Of a DNA stretch of 64,000 bases, positions 8,073-16,662 are shown one piece after another; position 1 is the first letter of the stretch, and each line of letters starts with the position of its first letter. Origin of the DNA: JBFMGS01 sp040752635 (GTDB taxonomy: Bacteria > Bacillota > SHA-98 > UBA4971). Under the pieces are notes generated by a model. The model did not search any database. It was not told where the DNA came from and saw only the letters and a program-made list of their open reading frames with translations. Location: the NCBI GenBank assembly GCA_040752635.1, contig JBFMGS010000004.1, positions 13,239 through 77,238 of the forward strand, written 5' to 3'. A program made the translations under genes and the position numbers.

Positions 8073-9305
8073 GTGAGGATCCTTGTGCAGAAGTTCGGCG
8101 GCACCTCTGTGGCGACCCCTGCACAGAGGGCGAAAGTAGCGAGCAAGGTGCTCGAGGCGAAATCCCGCGGATACTCGCCCGTGGTGGTCGTATCAGCAAT
8201 GGGCAGGATGGGGGAGCCGTACGCTACCGATACCCTGATCGAACTCATCAGAAACATACATCGCGAGGTGGACTGGAGAGAGCAGGATCTGCTTTTGTCA
8301 TGCGGGGAAATCATTTCGACAATTGTGATGGCCCAAACGCTTCGCGCCGCAGGGTGCCAGGTTGTGGGGCTGACGGGCGCGCAGGCGGGCATCATAACCG
8401 ATGACAATTTCGGCAACACAAGTATTCTCGAGGTCCGGCCCGAACGGATCCTGAAGCACCTCAGAGAGGGCAAGGTTGTGGTGGTGGCGGGCTTCCAGGG
8501 GGTCACCCGTTCCGGAGATATCACTACTCTCGGCCGGGGAGGAAGCGACACGACTGCTGCCGCTCTGGGCGTTGCCCTCGGGGCCGAGATGGTCGAAATA
8601 TATACCGATGTGGAGGGGGTAATGACTGCAGATCCCAGGGTGGTCCCTGATGCAAGGTCGCTTCGGGTCATTACGTACAGGGAAATTGCTGAAATGGCCC
8701 ACCTCGGAGCGAAGGTGGTGCATCCGAGGGCGGTGGAGATAGCTATGGAAGGTGGCGTCCCGATAAAAATCAGGAACACGTTCTCAGACGCGCCAGGCAC
8801 TCTCGTTACAGATGTGGGGAGGTCCAGCGATGGCACGACCATACGGTCGGATAAGGTTGCCACCGGCGTTGCGCACCTTGTGAATATCGCCCAGATACGG
8901 ATAGACGCATCGAGCGACGTAAACGAATCAGGGGTCGTGCTTCGCATATTCCGAGCGCTTGCGGATCGGGGAATAAGCGTTGATCTCATAAACGTGTTTC
9001 CCGAACTCGTCTGCTTTACGGTAAATGAAGACGTGCTGGATAAAGCGGTCGAGACCTTGACCGGTCTGGGGCTGGAAGGGGTAACTATAAGAGCGATGGG
9101 CGGATGCGCCAAAGTCTCTGTGGTCGGAGCGGGTATGAGGGGCGTTCCTGGGGTTATGGCGCGGGTCGTCGAAGCGCTGGCCGATGCGAACGTGCGGATA
9201 TACCAGACCTCCGACTCTCATGCGAGTATATCGTGCCTTGTCAAGAAGGAAGACATGCAGAAGGCCATGAGGGAGTTGCACGCGAAGTTCGGCCTTGGAG
9301 CCTGA
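8073..9305 (+). CDS. dapG: Aspartokinase with C-terminal ACT domains
   Basis: The protein has 410 residues. GTG 8073 is preferred over GTG 8064 because GAGGTGA lies 5 nt before it and the protein then starts with the classical LVQKFGGTSVA. It phosphorylates aspartate, the first step of the aspartate pathway. The kinase domain fills residues ~1-240 (GRGGSDTTAAALG, YTDVEGVMTADPR, HLGAKVVHPRAVEIA). Two ACT modules follow and carry feedback control. In the equivalent Bacillus operon the isozyme is DapG, inhibited by diaminopimelate; the effector here is inferred from position only. Confidence 0.94.
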   Translation: MRILVQKFGGTSVATPAQRAKVASKVLEAKSRGYSPVVVVSAMGRMGEPYATDTLIELIRNIHREVDWREQDLLLSCGEIISTIVMAQTLRAAGCQVVGLTGAQAGIITDDNFGNTSILEVRPERILKHLREGKVVVVAGFQGVTRSGDITTLGRGGSDTTAAALGVALGAEMVEIYTDVEGVMTADPRVVPDARSLRVITYREIAEMAHLGAKVVHPRAVEIAMEGGVPIKIRNTFSDAPGTLVTDVGRSSDGTTIRSDKVATGVAHLVNIAQIRIDASSDVNESGVVLRIFRALADRGISVDLINVFPELVCFTVNEDVLDKAVETLTGLGLEGVTIRAMGGCAKVSVVGAGMRGVPGVMARVVEALADANVRIYQTSDSHASISCLVKKEDMQKAMRELHAKFGLGA

Positions 9306-9333
9306 AGAAAACATCTGAGGGAGGTCATCACAT

Positions 9334-10218
9334 ATGAGAGATCTCGGAAGCGTGCTTACTGCAATGGTGACGCCGTTTACGCCGGAACTCGAGGTTGATT
9401 ACGACAAGGCCGCGGAGCTTGCAAGGAGGTTGGTGGATTCCGGCTCGGATGGCGTGGTGGTAGCCGGGACTACCGGTGAGTCCCCGACACTCACCAAAGA
9501 GGAGAAGATCGACCTCTTCCGAGTGGTCATGGATGCTATAGGCAAGGATGCCGTGGTCATCGCAGGAACCGGGACCAACGCCACGCAAGCCAGCATCGAG
9601 CTTACGCGTGCGGCCGAGAAGGTCGGGGTGCACGGGGTTATGGCTGTGGTTCCCTACTACAACAAGCCGCCCCAGGACGGGCTCATCGCTCATTTCCGCG
9701 CTGTTGCGGGTGCTACGGGGTTGCCCGTCATCCTCTACAACATCCCGGGCAGGACCGGGGTGAACATGACGCCGGAGACCCTGGAGAAGCTATCGTCTGT
9801 AGCAAACATCGTAGCGGTGAAGGAGTCAAGCGGCAGCCTTGACCAGGTCACCGACATCCGAAGGCGAACGCCGCCGTCCTTCAAGATCTACAGCGGCGAT
9901 GACAGCCTGACCCTCCCCATCCTGTCAGTGGGGGGTGCGGGCATCATAAGTGTGGCGTCGCACGTCGCGGGCAGGCGCCTGAGGGAAATGGTTGACGCTT
10001 ACTTCGCGGGAGAAGTGGGCAAGGCTGCGGCGATCAACGCCGAGTTATTCCCGCTCTTCAAGGCCTTATTCGTGACAACCAACCCCATCCCGGTCAAGCT
10101 TGCACTGAGGCTCACGGGGTTTGACGCAGGCGGGTTGCGGCCGCCCCTGGTGGAGGCAAGCGAGAAAGAGGCGCAGGTCGTGCGGCAGGCCCTTGCGAAC
10201 CTGGGTCTTCTTGCTTGA
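9334..10218 (+). CDS. dapA: 4-hydroxy-tetrahydrodipicolinate synthase
   Basis: The protein has 294 residues, with a clear GGGAGGTCATCACAT run before the ATG. It condenses pyruvate with aspartate semialdehyde. The TIM-barrel signature motifs are present: GTTGESPTL (hydroxyl-binding threonines), the catalytic Tyr in VVPYYNKPPQDG, and the Schiff-base Lys in AVKESSGSLDQV near residue 163. It is the last gene of the cluster; the following RNase J gene has its own promoter. Confidence 0.96.
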   Translation: MRDLGSVLTAMVTPFTPELEVDYDKAAELARRLVDSGSDGVVVAGTTGESPTLTKEEKIDLFRVVMDAIGKDAVVIAGTGTNATQASIELTRAAEKVGVHGVMAVVPYYNKPPQDGLIAHFRAVAGATGLPVILYNIPGRTGVNMTPETLEKLSSVANIVAVKESSGSLDQVTDIRRRTPPSFKIYSGDDSLTLPILSVGGAGIISVASHVAGRRLREMVDAYFAGEVGKAAAINAELFPLFKALFVTTNPIPVKLALRLTGFDAGGLRPPLVEASEKEAQVVRQALANLGLLA

Positions 10219-10313
10219 GACTTTCGGGATACCTGAGAGTACTGTCCAAGACAGTCACCAGCAGCCCCGAAGTGCTGAGTGTTCTTGGGTACCGACTGGG
10301 CGCTCAGGTGGCC

Positions 10314-10342
10314 TTGAGATGACTAGCTGCTTATGTTACAAT
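10314..10342 (+). promoter_or_regulatory. Sigma-A promoter with extended -10 for the RNase J gene
   Basis: TTGAGA (10314-10319), a 17-bp spacer, and TGTTACAAT, whose hexamer TACAAT is at 10337-10342 with an extended TGn, form a near-consensus vegetative promoter. The predicted start is close to 10349, giving a leader of about 75 nt that carries the hairpin at 10372-10391. Confidence 0.75.
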
Positions 10343-10371
10343 TGCGTGCGGAAAACTACTGTAGCAAAGAT

Positions 10372-10391
10372 CCCCCTGCACACGCAGGGGG
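10372..10391 (+). promoter_or_regulatory. Leader hairpin of the RNase J transcript
   Basis: CCCCCTGC (10372-10379), an ACAC loop and GCAGGGGG (10384-10391) form a perfect 8-bp GC stem. There is no T-run after it, so it does not look like a simple terminator. It lies between the predicted transcription start and the GTG start codon, about 30 nt upstream of the latter. It could affect translation or the stability of the 5' end. Confidence 0.6.
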
Positions 10392-10423
10392 TTCGGACGC
10401 CTGAAGATGGTGATATCTAGTAC

Positions 10424-12088
10424 GTGACCAAGAACGACAAGCTTAGAATCGTGCCCCTGGGCGGAGTTGGCGAGATCGGCAAGAACATGACGGTGATCGA
10501 GTACAACCGGGAGATACTCGTGGTTGATGCGGGGGTTGCCTTTCCAGACGAGGAGATGCTCGGCATTGACCTAGTCATTCCGGATATCACGTATCTTGTG
10601 GAAAACCAGGACCGGATACGGGCGCTCGTATTGACCCACGGGCACGAAGACCACATAGGTGCTTTACCGTACGTCCTTAAGCAGATTAACCCGCCGATAT
10701 ACGGAACGAAGCTGACCCTGGGGCTGCTGCAAGCCAGGCTTTCGGAACACGACGTGTCTCCGGCTGCGCCGCCGCAGTGTATCAAAGCCGGGGATACGGT
10801 CACGATCGGCCCGTTCACCCTGGAGTTCGTGCGCGTCAGCCACAGTATAGCCGACGTGGTGGCGCTTGCGATCACGACCCCGGCGGGCCTCCTGGTTCAC
10901 ACAGCCGACTTCAAGTTCGATCAGACGCCTATCGGGCAAGAGGCGCCCGACTTCCGCAAGTTTGCGGAACTGGGCTCCCGCGGCGTGCTGGTGCTCCTTT
11001 CTGATTCCACGAACGCCGAACGCCCGGGCTACACCATGTCGGAACGCGACGTCGGCCACGCCTTTGAGGATGCGTTCAGCAGGGCGGAGGGCAGGATCCT
11101 CGTGGCGACGTTCGCGTCGAACATCCACCGGGTCCAGCAGATAGTCGATGCCTCATGGAAATTCGGACGAAAAGTCGCGGTCGTCGGGCGCAGCCTCGAG
11201 AACACAGTTCAGATCTCCGCCGACCTTGGATACCTTACCATACCCCCTGGCATGCTCATTCCCCTGGATGAGGTGGACAGGATCCCCGCCCACAGGCTAA
11301 CTATCATCACCACGGGCACTCAAGGCGAGCCGATGTCAGCCCTCACGCGCATGGCGATGGCGACGCACAGGAGGATTGGGATCCGGCCCGGTGATACTGT
11401 CATCATATCCGCATCCCCCATACCCGGAAACGAGAGGCTCATCGGGAGGACTATAAACCACCTCTTCAGGCAGGGCGCAGATGTCATTTACGAGAAGTTC
11501 TCAGGTGTGCACGTCTCGGGCCATGCGAGCCAGGAAGAGCTGAAGCTCATGATCAACCTGACGCGCCCGCGGTATTTCGTGCCCATCCACGGTGAGTACC
11601 GCCACCTCGTGAAGCACGCGCGAGTCGCCGAGCAGGTGGGCATACCCCCCGAGAATGTTTTCGTTCTGGATATCGGGGACGTGCTGGAGTTCAACGGAGA
11701 CGGAGCTCGCCTTGGCTCCAAAGTTGATGCCGGGCAGGTGCTTGTGGACGGACTCGGCGTAGGAGACGTGGGCAACGTGGTTCTGCGCGACCGCAAGGTC
11801 CTCGCCCAGGATGGCATCCTCATAGTGGTCGTAACCGTGGACAAGCAGACAGCCGAGGTGATCGCCGGGCCCGACATAGTCTCCCGGGGCTTTGTGTATG
11901 TTAAAGAGTCCGAAGGCCTTCTGAAAGAGGCCGAGAACGAGGTTCGGGATGAGATCGCCCGGTGCGCAGCCGAGGGGATAACCGAGTGGGGAACCATAAA
12001 GAACAGGGTCCGTGAATCCCTCGCCGAGTTCGTCTACCAGAAGATGAGGCGAAGGCCTATGGTGCTCCCCATCGCTATGGAGGTCTGA
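10424..12088 (+). CDS. rnj: Ribonuclease J
   Basis: The protein has 554 residues, the standard length. It is a metallo-beta-lactamase/beta-CASP nuclease with 5'-to-3' exonuclease and endonuclease activity in mRNA turnover and rRNA maturation. The zinc-binding LTHGHEDHIGALPYVL motif is near residue 72, the beta-CASP region (SDSTNAERPGYTMSE...) follows, then the HVSGHASQEELK and PIHGEYRHL motifs and the C-terminal domain. The start is a GTG at 10424 with a rather weak upstream GGTGAT. In Bacillus the rnjB gene also follows the dapA end of this cluster; whether this is RNase J1 or J2 in role cannot be told. Confidence 0.95.
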   Translation: MTKNDKLRIVPLGGVGEIGKNMTVIEYNREILVVDAGVAFPDEEMLGIDLVIPDITYLVENQDRIRALVLTHGHEDHIGALPYVLKQINPPIYGTKLTLGLLQARLSEHDVSPAAPPQCIKAGDTVTIGPFTLEFVRVSHSIADVVALAITTPAGLLVHTADFKFDQTPIGQEAPDFRKFAELGSRGVLVLLSDSTNAERPGYTMSERDVGHAFEDAFSRAEGRILVATFASNIHRVQQIVDASWKFGRKVAVVGRSLENTVQISADLGYLTIPPGMLIPLDEVDRIPAHRLTIITTGTQGEPMSALTRMAMATHRRIGIRPGDTVIISASPIPGNERLIGRTINHLFRQGADVIYEKFSGVHVSGHASQEELKLMINLTRPRYFVPIHGEYRHLVKHARVAEQVGIPPENVFVLDIGDVLEFNGDGARLGSKVDAGQVLVDGLGVGDVGNVVLRDRKVLAQDGILIVVVTVDKQTAEVIAGPDIVSRGFVYVKESEGLLKEAENEVRDEIARCAAEGITEWGTIKNRVRESLAEFVYQKMRRRPMVLPIAMEV

Positions 12089-12314
12089 GCTGATTATCCA
12101 GGCTTCACCCCGCTTCTCAGGGTTCTAATTCCATCATGGGTTGTCGGCACGCGGCCGAGTTGTGAGACCGGCCAGGTTACGGGCCTGCCCTGCAAGTGCC
12201 GGCGATTCTTCCCACTGCATTAAATACGTCCCCGGGCCACCTTGAGGAGAAGGATTTCGTGCACCCCACATGGAATGTGGACTCGATTAGTCAATCGGGC
12301 AGGGGGTGTGGTGC

Positions 12315-13061
12315 ATGAAGCCTCTTCGGATCCAGCCGGTCTTGCTCGGTCTGGGCGTCATTGCGCTCGGCATTGTCTGGCTGCTGCGTAACCTCGGAAT
12401 CGTCGAAGTAGACATCGGCGACTTGTTCGCAACGTACTGGCCCGTTCTCCTCATCGTCTGGGGCATTGACGCGCTAGTCTCGGCAATCATCTCCCGTGCA
12501 GGGGAGGAAAGCAGGCGAGGAGTGTTCTCGGGCGCGGGCCTTGTCGGCCTGTTTCTGCTTGTGTTAGGCCTCGTAATCCTTGGCAGGAATATGGGTTTGT
12601 ACTGGGTGGATCTTTCGATCTTGTTCAGGATTCTCTGGCCCGCGGTCATCATTCTCATCGGCTGGAGCCTCATCCGTGGGGCGTCGGGCTGCGGGGGGAC
12701 CCGTTGGGCCGTGATGAGCGGCATCGACCTCAAGAACAGGGGATGGCGTCTCGAAGACGGCAATTACATCGCCATCATGGGCGGGGCCAACCTCGACCTG
12801 ACCTGTGCGGACATCCCCGATAAGGAGACAGTTCTCAACCTCACCGCTGTGATGGGCGGCATTAACGTCAAGGTTCCGGCGGACCTCGAGGTCGAGTGCG
12901 AGGGAACAGCCATCCTGGGCGGCGTCAAGTTTTTTGACGAAGAAGGCGGCGGGGTCGTCGCGGCGAGAAGGACCATACAAGAGGGAGTAGAAGGTTCGCA
13001 AAAGAAAGTAACAATCCGCGCATGGACGCTCATGGGTGGCATCGAGGTCAAGAGGGGCTAG
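12315..13061 (+). CDS. LiaF-like membrane protein with DUF5668-type N-terminus
   Basis: The protein has 248 residues. The ATG at 12315 follows a G-rich GCAGGGGGTGTGG stretch; upstream GTG codons at 12306/12309 are possible. The N-terminal half has four hydrophobic segments arranged as repeated two-helix units containing WPVLLIVWG and LWPAVIILIGW, typical of LiaI/LiaF-type DUF5668 modules. The soluble C-terminal half (from ~residue 140) shows repeated beta turns (IMGGANLDL, VMGGINVKVP, ILGGVKFF, LMGGIEVKRG), the DUF2154/LiaF fold. Relatives modulate cell-envelope stress two-component systems, but no kinase or regulator is adjacent here, so only the fold is claimed. The ~225-bp region upstream showed no convincing promoter. 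Confidence 0.8.
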   Translation: MKPLRIQPVLLGLGVIALGIVWLLRNLGIVEVDIGDLFATYWPVLLIVWGIDALVSAIISRAGEESRRGVFSGAGLVGLFLLVLGLVILGRNMGLYWVDLSILFRILWPAVIILIGWSLIRGASGCGGTRWAVMSGIDLKNRGWRLEDGNYIAIMGGANLDLTCADIPDKETVLNLTAVMGGINVKVPADLEVECEGTAILGGVKFFDEEGGGVVAARRTIQEGVEGSQKKVTIRAWTLMGGIEVKRG

Positions 13062-13077
13062 ATCTGATGTAAGCCCA

Positions 13078-13263
13078 ATGGTGAGAACAGTTGAGTGCAG
13101 GTCCATCCTGACAATATGCGGGATACCCGGAGTTGACCTCTCGCTCAACATTGATATCAAGGAAAACGCTGCGCAGTCATTGAAGGCTGTCCTAAGGAAG
13201 GCGGACGGCAAGACAGGCCTCCTTTCTGGCGTGACCGATTCGTACAAGTCGCTGGAGCAGAGG
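13078..13263 (+). pseudogene. Fossil of an SPL-family radical SAM gene, iron-sulfur motif deleted
   Basis: The 62 codons from ATG 13078 match the beginning of the spore photoproduct lyase-like radical SAM family (ECRSILTICGIPGVDLSLN), then jump to the part that normally follows the cluster-binding loop (IDIKENAAQSL...) and to the LLSGVTDSYKSLEQR strand. The intervening 30 or so residues with CxxxCxxC are absent, and the rest of the ~300-residue protein is gone. The open frame continues to 13356 but in sequence unrelated to the family and overlapping the next gene. It cannot bind the [4Fe-4S] cluster, so a remnant is the simplest reading. The family match is from memory of its consensus. Confidence 0.65.
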
Positions 13264-13277
13264 AAGGGGACAGCAAG

Positions 13278-14429
13278 GTGCCGGTCAAGACGGGGATCGA
13301 GGTGCTTCCCAGGGGCGGCTTCGAGTTGCTCGCTGGGAAACGCGTTGGGCTTATAACGAACCACACGGGCGTTGACTCAAACCTCAAGAGCAGCATCGAT
13401 ATCCTGGCCGAGAGCGGTATGGTGAAGCTCGTGGCCATCTTCAGCCCCGAGCACGGCGTCCGCGGGGAGGCCCAGGCGGGAGAGAAGGTCGGCTCAGGAG
13501 TGGATGAGAAAACGGGCCTCCCTATACATAGCCTCTACGGGAAGACCCTGAAACCGACGCCTGAGATGCTCAAGGGAATCGACGTGCTCGTATACGATAT
13601 TCAGGACGTGGGGGCAAGGTTCTATACGTACATCTCGACCATGGCTTACGCGATGCAGGCCGCAGCCGAGCAAGGCATCGAATTCGTGGTGCTCGATCGC
13701 CCGAACCCTCTTGGGGGCCTGGCTGTGGAGGGGCCTGTCCTGCGAAAGGAGTTTGCGTCCTTCGTGGGTGCCTATCCGATCCCGGTACGGTACGGTATGA
13801 CTGTCGGTGAGCTTGCCAGCCTGTTCAACGCCGAATTCGGAATCGGCGCGCGCTTGCGCGTGGTAAAGATGGAGGGATGGCGCCGCCATATGTGGTTCGA
13901 TGACACAGGCCTGCCGTGGGTGAAACCCTCCCCCAACATCGCAACTCTTGCGAGCGCCACTGTGTACCCCGGCACCTGCTTCATCGAGGGATTTGCAGCA
14001 GTTTCAGAAGGTAGGGGGACGGATCACCCGTTTGAATGGGTGGGCGCGCCGTGGATGGATGGCGCGGCTCTCGCGCGTCGTCTCAACGCGATTGGGTTAC
14101 CCGGCGTAACTTTCGGAACCTGCGAGTTTACGCCTGCGTTCTCCAAGAGCGCAGGGAAGCGCTGCAGCGGCATAGAGGTGCGCGTAACGGACCGCACAAG
14201 CTTTCAGCCTGTAGCAACCGGGCTACACATCGTCGGGGCGATCTTCGAGATGTACCCGTCGCAGGCTACGTGGGTGTATGGCGGCACACACTTCGACCGG
14301 CTCATCGGCACCGACGAGGTGCGGCTCCTTCTGCAGAAAGGCAAGCCTGCGCGCGAGATAGTCGCCTCGTGGCAGCAGGACCTGGAGGCTTTCCGCCGCA
14401 CAAGGGCAAAGTACCTTCTGTATCAATAG
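13278..14429 (+). CDS. DUF1343 / NamZ-type exo-beta-N-acetylmuramidase
   Basis: The protein has 383 residues from GTG 13278. The family (GH171, NamZ) removes terminal N-acetylmuramic acid from peptidoglycan fragments during wall recycling. Visible motifs are GLITNHTGVD near the N-terminus, IFSPEHGVRGEAQAGEKV, LPIHSLYG, LVYDIQDVGARFYTYI, VLDRPNPLGG and VYPGTCFIEG, all typical of DUF1343. No obvious signal peptide is seen, whereas several family members are secreted, so a cytoplasmic recycling role or a missed upstream start is possible. It is the last chromosomal-looking gene before the defence island. Confidence 0.9.
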   Translation: MPVKTGIEVLPRGGFELLAGKRVGLITNHTGVDSNLKSSIDILAESGMVKLVAIFSPEHGVRGEAQAGEKVGSGVDEKTGLPIHSLYGKTLKPTPEMLKGIDVLVYDIQDVGARFYTYISTMAYAMQAAAEQGIEFVVLDRPNPLGGLAVEGPVLRKEFASFVGAYPIPVRYGMTVGELASLFNAEFGIGARLRVVKMEGWRRHMWFDDTGLPWVKPSPNIATLASATVYPGTCFIEGFAAVSEGRGTDHPFEWVGAPWMDGAALARRLNAIGLPGVTFGTCEFTPAFSKSAGKRCSGIEVRVTDRTSFQPVATGLHIVGAIFEMYPSQATWVYGGTHFDRLIGTDEVRLLLQKGKPAREIVASWQQDLEAFRRTRAKYLLYQ

Positions 14430-14580
14430 CTGACCCAAACCGACGCAGCCGTTACCCTGACTGTGCCAGCGAGACTCCGAAGTAGCCAGGGGCCTCTGTT
14501 CATCATTGCCGTAACGTCCCGAATTAGGGCGACCTTCCGGCAGAAAGGGATTACTGTGAAGCAGGAGAGAGGAATCAGAC

Positions 14581-14638
14581 CCGCCATTGTCGAACTCGCT
14601 ATCAGTATTCGCAAACTTCGGGGATAGCGAGAAGGCGG
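14581..14638. promoter_or_regulatory. Inverted repeat at the left edge of the defence island
   Basis: CTCGCTATC (14595-14603) and GATAGCGAG (14623-14631) are perfect 9-bp arms around a 19-nt loop. Outside them CCGCC (14581-14585) can pair with GGCGG (14634-14638). The structure ends 3 nt before the first island start codon, so it would occlude ribosome access if transcribed or could bind a dimeric regulator. The rest of the 210-bp gap after the muramidase gene shows no gene. Confidence 0.5.
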
Positions 14639-14641
14639 ATC

Positions 14642-14947
14642 ATGACTGAGACTCTTTGCGAACAGATTATCGCTAGGATTGGCGAGACGATCGGGCTCTA
14701 TCATCGGCTGGTCCTGATCGTGGCTCCCTCTGGATCGGGGAAGACGCGCGCTCTCCAGGAAGTGGCGAGGCGTCGGAACTGCCCACTCATCAATGTCAAC
14801 CTGGAGCTCGGCCGACGCCTGCTGGATCTGATACAGAGGCAGCGCTCCTTGTATATACCTCAGTTGCTGAGGAAGCGTTTCGAGGAATACCTGAGTGATT
14901 TGGTTGCGGCAAAGGACCACGGTAAGGTCAGGATAGTTGTGGAGTAG
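14642..14947 (+). CDS. BrxF-like P-loop protein, C-terminally truncated
   Basis: The protein has 101 residues. It resembles the BREX type 3 protein BrxF: a short amphipathic N-terminus, the Walker A loop VAPSGSGKTRALQ near residue 30, then the PLINVNLELGRRLLDL segment and an ...RKRFEEYLSDLV helix. BrxF proteins are normally about 150 residues long and continue into a Walker B strand. Here the protein stops after VRIVVE, just where that strand should be, and the next gene starts 2 bp later. It is therefore either a truncated, probably inactive remnant or a shortened partner whose missing half is supplied by another protein. It starts the island. Confidence 0.6.
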   Translation: MTETLCEQIIARIGETIGLYHRLVLIVAPSGSGKTRALQEVARRRNCPLINVNLELGRRLLDLIQRQRSLYIPQLLRKRFEEYLSDLVAAKDHGKVRIVVE

Positions 14948-14949
14948 CG

Positions 14950-16662
14950 ATGCGTAGCGTTACCGAGATACGACAACTCCTGGACGAGCTGAATACTCGG
15001 TCCGCGCGCGAGCTCGAAGCTCAGGATCTCGACTTCAAAGAGTGGAGGCGGCGCAGCGCGGATGATGCAGTGCGCCTCGTGGTCGATATGGCGGTTTGTA
15101 TGGTTAACGGCGGCGGAGGCACTGTCGTTTTCGGAGTGTCTGACAAGGAGACGGGGCGCACCGCTGCTATTCAAGGGGTTCCGCCTGACGTTGACACTAA
15201 CCAGTTGAGGAAGGCGGTTTACGATTCCACCGATCCCAAACTGATGCCAGAGTTCGAGGAACTGTGCGTACCGGAGGGTACGGGCAGACTGCTAATTATG
15301 CAGGTCTACCCCGGTCGCATTCCATACACCGATACGGCGGGCAGGGGGAGAGTCCGTATCGGAACTGACTGTCAGCCTCTTACAGGGACGCTCAGGCACC
15401 GCCTCATGGTTGAGACTGGCGAGGCCGACTTCACCGCGGCGGCGGTGTCGGGAAGCCCGACTTCACATATCTCCGCGTCAGCGCTTGAACAACTCCGTGA
15501 AGCGGCGCGGCGGGAGCGTGCTCCCGAAGAGCTCTTGGGACTAAGTGACCTGGACTTACTCAGCGCATTGGGCGTCCTTCGCGCCGGGCGCCTAACCCGG
15601 GCTGGCATACTCTTAGCTGGCAAGGAATCGTCCATCCGAGAGCACCTGCCCGGATACGTCTGGACCCATCTTCGGATGCGGAATGATACCGAGTATTCCG
15701 ACAGGATGGATGGCAGGGATGCCTTGCCTGTAGCTCTAGCGCGCATAACGGACCGCATCATGGCGGACAACCCCATCACTACGGTCGAACACGGTATGTT
15801 TCATTTTGAATACCGTACCTACCCTGAGGTGGCTCTCCGCGAGGCCCTGATGAACGCGCTTTGCCACGCGGACTACCGCCTGGCCGGACCCACACTTATC
15901 AAGCAGTTCCCCCGCAGGATTGAGGTCAGCAATCCTGGCGGCTTTATAGGCGGGATTTCGCCTGAGAACATCCTCCATCACCAACCAATAGCTCGAAACC
16001 CCCATCTTGTGGACGCGCTCACCCGCCTGCGTCTCGTCAACCGCAGTAACGTAGGGATCGCGCGCATGTTCTCCGCCCTGCTCATAGAGGGGAAAGAGCC
16101 GCCGCTTATAGAGGAGCAGGGCGAGGCGGTTAAAGTAACCTTTCTGGCGAGCGAGTTATCGGTGTCATTTAGGGCGTTTGTCGCGGAGGAGGGTAAGAAA
16201 GGCCGTGAACTCTCTGTAGACCAGCTTCTGATTCTCCAGTACTTGCTACGTCATTCAGAACTTGACACGTCGACCGCCGCACGCATATGCCAGCGCCAGG
16301 AAGTAGATATCCGCGAGATCCTCAGCGAGATGGAACGAAGTGCCGGTTATCTGGAGCGGGGGGGCACGGGCAAGGGGACTTATTGGACTCTCCGCCCTGA
16401 GCTTCACGGTCGTCTCGTAGGCCCTGGTCAGCTCGACCGAGATCGAAGAATCGACTGGGAGTCGGCGAAGACTCGGGTTCTAAGTGTGCTAAAGCGCAGA
16501 GCACAACAGGGAAAGCCGGGGCTATCGAATAAAGAGATCCGGCAGATCACACACTTAGATCGCCACCAGGTCTTCCGATTGATGCGTGAGCTTCGCAGAG
16601 AGGAACCTCGAATCACATCGGGGAAGGGCAAGTACGCCCGGTATGATTACCAGGATTCGTAA
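14950..16662 (+). CDS. Schlafen/AlbA_2-domain ATP-binding protein
   Basis: The protein has 570 residues, with GGAG 5 nt before the ATG at 14950. The N-terminal ~130 residues form an AlbA_2 (Schlafen-type, divergent AAA_4) domain: LDFKEWRR, then DMAVCMVNGGGGTVVFGVSD and the IPYT...RVRIGTD strand. The centre (about residues 290-390) has EALMNALCHADYR, RIEVSNPGGF and RNPHLVDAL..., the HATPase_c_4 signature usual in this family. The C-terminus contains one or two winged-helix modules (STAARICQRQEVDIREIL; LSNKEIRQITHLDRHQVFRL). Such proteins occur as regulators or nucleic-acid-binding ATPases in phage-defence loci. Its place after the BrxF-like gene is where BREX-3 usually has the large BrxC ATPase. 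Confidence 0.8.
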   Translation: MRSVTEIRQLLDELNTRSARELEAQDLDFKEWRRRSADDAVRLVVDMAVCMVNGGGGTVVFGVSDKETGRTAAIQGVPPDVDTNQLRKAVYDSTDPKLMPEFEELCVPEGTGRLLIMQVYPGRIPYTDTAGRGRVRIGTDCQPLTGTLRHRLMVETGEADFTAAAVSGSPTSHISASALEQLREAARRERAPEELLGLSDLDLLSALGVLRAGRLTRAGILLAGKESSIREHLPGYVWTHLRMRNDTEYSDRMDGRDALPVALARITDRIMADNPITTVEHGMFHFEYRTYPEVALREALMNALCHADYRLAGPTLIKQFPRRIEVSNPGGFIGGISPENILHHQPIARNPHLVDALTRLRLVNRSNVGIARMFSALLIEGKEPPLIEEQGEAVKVTFLASELSVSFRAFVAEEGKKGRELSVDQLLILQYLLRHSELDTSTAARICQRQEVDIREILSEMERSAGYLERGGTGKGTYWTLRPELHGRLVGPGQLDRDRRIDWESAKTRVLSVLKRRAQQGKPGLSNKEIRQITHLDRHQVFRLMRELRREEPRITSGKGKYARYDYQDS

